From UBA4417 sp031550085 (lineage in GTDB: Bacteria > Bacteroidota > Bacteroidia > Bacteroidales > UBA4417), in contig JAVBOY010000056.1 of NCBI GenBank assembly GCA_031550085.1, positions 1 to 64,000 of the forward strand: 64,000 nucleotides of DNA, read 5' to 3'. The notes beneath the pieces were generated by a model. The model worked only from the letters and a program-made list of their open reading frames with translations, ran no database searches and was not told the DNA's origin. The stretch's first letter is position 1. Each line of letters begins with the position of its first letter. Shown here piece by piece: positions 59,828 through 64,000 of this stretch. The position numbers were made by a program, and so were the translations under genes.

Positions 59828-62464
59828 ATGAAGAAAATGAGTCGCTTTTTTAAAATCTTTGCACTTACGGCATCTCTAATACTTAGTTGTGTCGTTACAG
59901 TGAATGCGCAGCATGCTGTAAATAAAGGTGTTCTTGTGCAGCCTCGGAATCATTCTGTAAATAATTTCGAGACTGCTACAGCAATTGACCCTTCCTTAAA
60001 TACGGATGCCAACAAAATCGTCCCTCAGTCAGTACAAAAAAATGTTACTTCTTTCTGCGGAGGCGATGGTACCACTCCTGGAACGGCATATTTGATTTGC
60101 GATACTGCTCAATTAGCCTACCTGGCCCATATGGTCAATAGTGGCCAGGCGCCCAACCGCTATGCCGGGTATTACTTCAAATTAGTCAATAACCTCGACC
60201 TTTCCGGTTGGGGCGGTGCAACCGGATGGATTCCGATTGGAAATGATGTAGGCACTTCTTTTTTGGGTAATTTCGATGGAGACGGACATGTCATCAGCAA
60301 TCTCAGGATTCATATCACGGGATCCTCAACTTTTGTTCTGGGTCATGGGTTGTTTGGTGTTACCGGCAACCAACAGTATAGCCCTGTCATCAGCAATCTT
60401 GGTTTGACCGATGTCGATATTTATTCTCAGGAGGATGCCTATACCGGTGGATTGATAGGCCAAGCGCTGAGTTCGACCATTACGAATTGTTATGCCACCG
60501 GCAAGGTAAACGGATATTACAGTGGCGGGTTAATCGGCTATACGTATTTATCGGCGATCAGTAATTGTTACAGCCATTCCTATGTGATTGCACGAGGTAA
60601 CATTTGTGCCGGTGGCGGATTGATCGGACAAAACGGGATTTCGCGCTATGCAGGATCAAGCGTTACCAATTGTTACAGTTATTCCACAGTGACCAGTGAA
60701 GGTAGAGGAGGCGGCCTGATCGGCTACAGCAGAAACTCAACAACCGACAAATGTTACAGCATGGGTACAGTTACAACCAGCGGCAGCAATAGTGAAGCCG
60801 GAGGATTAATTGGATTTGGCGCCACGTTAAGCAACAGCGTAGCCATTACTTCCAATGTAAATGGGGCATATTCAGGACGAGTAGCCAGTTATGCCAATCC
60901 TGCAACCAATTGTTATGCATACGCAAACATGATTAAAACCGGAGTATGCGACGGATGCGTATCAGGAACGGATGCTACTTTGGCTACGCTGCAAACACAA
61001 GATTTATATGCCACCACTTTGGGTTGGAATTTTACCCCTACTACCGGAATCTGGAATGTCAAAACTGGAAAAAGCCATCCTTATTTCCAGTGGCAGAGTG
61101 CACCGGCATATAATGTTTCGGCTACGACATCTTCTATCAGCTTTTACCTGAATAACGATGCCGATAGCGTAACCGTTTATAAAAACGGTGCAAAAAGCAG
61201 TACATTCACCAGCAATTTATTAGCAGGACAAAATACGTCCCCCTATACCTCCAATCAGAATGATGCCTTGCTTATCGTAGTTTATGAACACGGAAAAATA
61301 ATTTCCTACCCGGTTCAGGTTCCAAGAGCCCATACGATCGTTGCTACCGCCGAAATTGGCGGGACAATCACTCCCAGCGGTAATGTTACGGTACTTCATG
61401 GCGCCGACCAAACATTCACTTTTACAGCCAACACAGGCTCCCTTATTTCGCAAGTGCTGATTGACGGCATAAATGACGAGGCTGTCGTAGCGGCAGGCAC
61501 TTACACTTTTGCAAATGTAACGGAAAACCATTCCATTACGATAACTTACGAGCGCGTTCCTCATACTATTCTGGCCACAGCGGGTGCCAACGGAACAATC
61601 TCACCCAGTGGCACTGTTACGGTGCTCCATGGGGATAACAAAACATTTTCATTTGCACCCAATCTACATTACAAAGTACTTCGCGTACTTGTAGATGGCG
61701 AATATGCGGCCGGAGAGGTACCATCATACACATTAACCAATATAACAGGAAGTCATACCATCCATGTTGATTTTACCCTTATCAAACATAACATTGCGGC
61801 TTCGGTATCGGGGAGCAACGGCCGTATTTCTCCGGAAGGCAATGTGATGGTAAGCGAAGGCAGCAGCAAGGAATTTACCATTCTGCCCAATGCCAACTAC
61901 AAAGTAAAAGAAGTATGGGTGGACGGCTCAAACGTGGGATCGGTGGCCTCCTATCTATTTACCAATGTAACCGGCGACCACAGCATTGTAGCAAGCTTCG
62001 AACGGGTTCAATACACCGTCACAGCCAGTTCGAATACTGGTGGTACGATCACTCCGACAGGAAACTCTGTGGTGAATGCCGGCGACGACAAGGCCTACAG
62101 CATTACGCCCAATGCCACTTACAAGATTAAAGATGTGTTGGTTGATGGAGTGAGTGTAGGAGCCATAGTGGCTTATACGTTTGCCAATGTGCAAGCGAAC
62201 CACCGGATTGAGGCCCAATTTGAAAAAATCCTGGTTGGAATCGGCGACCCAACGGATGCGGCATTGAAAGTGTACCCGAACCCAACTCATGGAGCATTGA
62301 AAGTGGAAAGCGGGAAATTGAAATCAGATAAAGTACAATTGTTTGATTTATTGGGTAAAAAAGTGCTTGAAACGACCGAAACGGAGTTTAGCATTGCCCA
62401 TTTGCCGGCAGGAATTTATATTCTTAAAATAGGCGAACAAACCGTGCGCGTAGTTAAAAATTAG
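59828..62464 (+). CDS. T9SS surface protein with GLUG and InlB-like repeats
   Basis: The 878-residue product starts at 59828 (MKKMSRFFKIFALTASLILS signal peptide); a longer frame from 59738 would bury it. Residues about 85-400 hold GLUG-type repeats (GGLIGQ, GGLIGY, GGLIGF with cysteine-containing ITNCYATG and VTNCYSYS strands). Then four tandem units of about 75 residues (DNA 61329-62230) each carry ISPSG or ITPSG, VLHG or NAGD, and VLVDG motifs, like divergent InlB B-repeats. A T9SS sorting domain ends the protein (VYPNPTHGALKVESGKLK to VRVVKN). It is probably an adhesin, paired with a TPR/HTH regulator. Confidence 0.9.
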   Translation: MKKMSRFFKIFALTASLILSCVVTVNAQHAVNKGVLVQPRNHSVNNFETATAIDPSLNTDANKIVPQSVQKNVTSFCGGDGTTPGTAYLICDTAQLAYLAHMVNSGQAPNRYAGYYFKLVNNLDLSGWGGATGWIPIGNDVGTSFLGNFDGDGHVISNLRIHITGSSTFVLGHGLFGVTGNQQYSPVISNLGLTDVDIYSQEDAYTGGLIGQALSSTITNCYATGKVNGYYSGGLIGYTYLSAISNCYSHSYVIARGNICAGGGLIGQNGISRYAGSSVTNCYSYSTVTSEGRGGGLIGYSRNSTTDKCYSMGTVTTSGSNSEAGGLIGFGATLSNSVAITSNVNGAYSGRVASYANPATNCYAYANMIKTGVCDGCVSGTDATLATLQTQDLYATTLGWNFTPTTGIWNVKTGKSHPYFQWQSAPAYNVSATTSSISFYLNNDADSVTVYKNGAKSSTFTSNLLAGQNTSPYTSNQNDALLIVVYEHGKIISYPVQVPRAHTIVATAEIGGTITPSGNVTVLHGADQTFTFTANTGSLISQVLIDGINDEAVVAAGTYTFANVTENHSITITYERVPHTILATAGANGTISPSGTVTVLHGDNKTFSFAPNLHYKVLRVLVDGEYAAGEVPSYTLTNITGSHTIHVDFTLIKHNIAASVSGSNGRISPEGNVMVSEGSSKEFTILPNANYKVKEVWVDGSNVGSVASYLFTNVTGDHSIVASFERVQYTVTASSNTGGTITPTGNSVVNAGDDKAYSITPNATYKIKDVLVDGVSVGAIVAYTFANVQANHRIEAQFEKILVGIGDPTDAALKVYPNPTHGALKVESGKLKSDKVQLFDLLGKKVLETTETEFSIAHLPAGIYILKIGEQTVRVVKN

Positions 62465-62841
62465 CGATCAGAAGGCGGTAAGCGAACCATCTAGGAAATA
62501 AGATCCGGCTGCTCAAAATTTTTGAACAGCCGGATCTCATTTTTATACAAAAATTTTTTTATAAAAGCAATATATTTGATTGATTATTATTGAATTAAAC
62601 TATTTTTTTGAAATAAATCCGATGCCTTTGTATTAGGTTCCCCAATAAAAAGGTTTGAGTTTTATGTGGTGTCCTGAAGATTCCGGGTTTCCCTTTTATA
62701 TTGGTTTTTACAAAAAGTTTATCCCCCCGCTTTCTTCTGCAAAGAAAACGCTACCTTTGCACTCTAATTTTTCGATGCAAATACCGGAATGTAGAAACTT
62801 GTCGTAAATAGCACACTTTTTTTGAAAGGGAGGAGAAGCCT
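62465..62841 (+). promoter_or_regulatory. Intergenic region with terminator and corA promoter
   Basis: After the terminator the region is AT-rich. TACCTTTG at 62752-62759 matches the -7 consensus, with TTTC at 62731-62734 in place of TTTG and a 17-bp spacer. AGGAG at 62831-62835, 6 nt before the GTG start, is a good Shine-Dalgarno site, which is uncommon in this phylum. Confidence 0.5.
62501..62545 (+). terminator. Terminator after the GLUG T9SS gene
   Basis: AGATCCGGCTG pairs with CAGCCGGATCT, with further pairing of TCAAAA and TTTTGA inside, followed by CATTTTTATA. It lies 36 bp after the stop codon. Confidence 0.88.
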
Positions 62842-63750
62842 GTGATTCAAACCATTAAAATCGGCACACTCAAATGGCATTATATTGAAAATCCAACGGA
62901 TCAGGATTTGGATTTTTTAAAAGAGAACTTTCACTTTCACCCTCTTGATATCGAAGACTGTAAAAGTGTGAACCAACGTCCGAAAATCGATATTTACGAC
63001 GACTATTATTTTCTTATTCTCCACTTTCCCCATTACGACCGCTGGAACCGCTTCCTTAAAACCAAAGAAGTAAAGGTTTTCTGGGGAGAAGATTACATCA
63101 TTACCATTGGTAAAAGCCATTGGGTGGTCAGCAGCCTTTTCAATAGCGCCAAAGACCATAACGATCCCTACGAGATATTACAGGCGCAGACATCGGATAC
63201 ACTGCTGTACATCATTTTGGAAAAACTGATGCAGGAAACGCTTTCGCTCATTAGCAAGCTGGGTATTGAATTGGAATTGATCAACCGTGAACTGTTCAGC
63301 AAGAAAGCGGAAAAAACCATCGAGCGTATTTCGATGACACGGCGCAACATGATTTTGTTGAATACGATCTTTAAACCGCAATTGCGCCTGTTCCAAAAAT
63401 TTGAAAGCGGGCAGATTGAAGGATATGCCGAAGGAATGGAAGAGTACTGGGGTAATATTCTGGACTACTACCAAAAGATGTGGGATATGATCGAAGATTA
63501 CGAAGAGTTGATCGAGGGGCTGGCTAAAACATTCGATTCGCTGCAAACCAACCGCAGCAACGAAATTATGAAAGCCCTCACTTTGATATCGTCCGTTTTA
63601 CTGCCGCTGACGTTTATTGCCAGCCTCTACGGCATGAATGTGGGGCTGCCGCTGCAAGATGAACAGGAAGCCTTTTGGATTTTACTAATCTCGATGATTT
63701 CATTGTCGGTAGTGTTTATCTGGTACTTTAAACGAAAGAAATGGATGTGA
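62842..63750 (+). CDS. corA: CorA-family magnesium/divalent cation transporter
   Basis: The 302-residue protein starts with GTG 62842 behind an AGGAG site. The cytoplasmic N-terminal domain (about 1-240) includes FHFHPLDIEDCK, and a long helix precedes two C-terminal membrane helices (about 243-262 and 277-295). YGMNVGLP, the GMN signature of the selectivity filter, lies between them, and the basic FKRKKW tail follows. CorA proteins form pentamers that admit Mg2+, Co2+ or Ni2+. Its stop codon directly abuts the modular repeat. Confidence 0.95.
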   Translation: MIQTIKIGTLKWHYIENPTDQDLDFLKENFHFHPLDIEDCKSVNQRPKIDIYDDYYFLILHFPHYDRWNRFLKTKEVKVFWGEDYIITIGKSHWVVSSLFNSAKDHNDPYEILQAQTSDTLLYIILEKLMQETLSLISKLGIELELINRELFSKKAEKTIERISMTRRNMILLNTIFKPQLRLFQKFESGQIEGYAEGMEEYWGNILDYYQKMWDMIEDYEELIEGLAKTFDSLQTNRSNEIMKALTLISSVLLPLTFIASLYGMNVGLPLQDEQEAFWILLISMISLSVVFIWYFKRKKWM

Positions 63751-64000
63751 TTTTTTAATTAAAAATGGAGAATTGAAAATGGGGTTTGGTGACGGGTGAT
63801 GAGTAAACGAGATAATTGAAAATGGAAAATTGAAAGTGAGGTTTGGTTGACGGGTAACGAGTAAACGAACAACAAAAAACGAATAACAAACCTTGTTCCA
63901 TTCACCCTTCACTCCTTACGTTATGCGATTAAAATAGAATATTATTAGATTTTATTCTCTGTTCCATATAAAGCCAACAGAACAACCATTTTCCCAACTT
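63751..64000 (-). repeat. Modular intergenic repeat, locus D, with 34-bp core at 63918-63951
   Basis: It starts right at the corA stop codon with a T-run and AATTAAAAATGG, then AATTGAAAATGG, two series of GACGGGTGATGAGTAAACGA-type words, AACAAACCTTGTTCC, GTGAA words and the 34-bp core in minus orientation (31 of 34 bases as in locus A). It runs off the right edge. Read in reverse complement it has the same module order as locus C. Confidence 0.85.

Noticed and set aside
385..63951. Near-regular spacing of the 34-bp cores (about 22.5, 23.0 and 18.0 kb)
   Set aside because: Four points are too few, orientations are mixed, and the spacing follows gene boundaries; it is probably coincidence.

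Overview
The window looks like chromosomal DNA from an anaerobic member of the Bacteroidota, most likely close to the Bacteroidales. The evidence is five large secreted proteins ending in a type IX secretion (T9SS) C-terminal sorting domain, a CarboxypepD-plug-barrel receptor, a FeoA-FeoB fusion, a Bacteroidota-type HU relative, and promoters of the TAnnTTTG type instead of sigma-70 boxes. HydG and a B12-dependent ribonucleotide reductase point to an anaerobic life. Most of the window is ordinary core genome. No rRNA, tRNA, CRISPR array or prophage was seen.

Layout. 1-2.4 kb: tail of an IS5-family element, an HU-like gene and a repeat-rich accessory stretch. 2.4-13.8 kb: gapA, rluD, a T9SS protein, a PASTA protein, ddl, lgt, two thioredoxin-fold proteins, a nitroreductase, a MATE pump, rpmA and rplU. 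13.9-22.8 kb: an Omp28-like T9SS protein, a 1,812-residue T9SS protein with a duplicated leucine-rich module, and a divergent membrane TPR/HTH regulator. 23-31 kb: an outer-membrane receptor, then rex-exonuclease-FAH and amidase-MCE-dprA gene runs. 31-41 kb: an LptD-like protein, an RND pump without partners, a DUF502-like protein, and feoAB with an M50-like protein and a FeoB-associated Cys-rich peptide. 41.6-50.2 kb: an M23 peptidase, a CPBP protease, dusB, a HAD phosphatase, a DUF2461 protein, an acyl-CoA reductase and phoH. 50.3-57.6 kb: nrdJ, hydG, an FG-GAP T9SS protein and DAHP synthase/chorismate mutase. 57.7-63.8 kb: a second TPR/HTH regulator divergent from a second T9SS surface protein, then corA.

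Two patterns stand out. First, a modular intergenic repeat family occurs at five loci (about 276-547, 1190-1440, 22828-23043, 45681-46138, 63751-64000). It is built of degenerate 7-bp and 8-bp words and carries a 34-bp core in four loci. At four of the loci the repeat begins at, or supplies, the stop codon of the neighbouring gene. Second, two paralogous membrane regulators (TPR sensor, one membrane helix, coiled coil, LuxR-like HTH) each sit head-to-head with a large T9SS cargo gene, and each shared intergenic region holds a clear dyad. This suggests a repeated regulator/surface-protein module.

Start codons were often moved downstream of the longest reading frame, using signal peptides, promoter elements, terminators or repeats as evidence; each case is noted.
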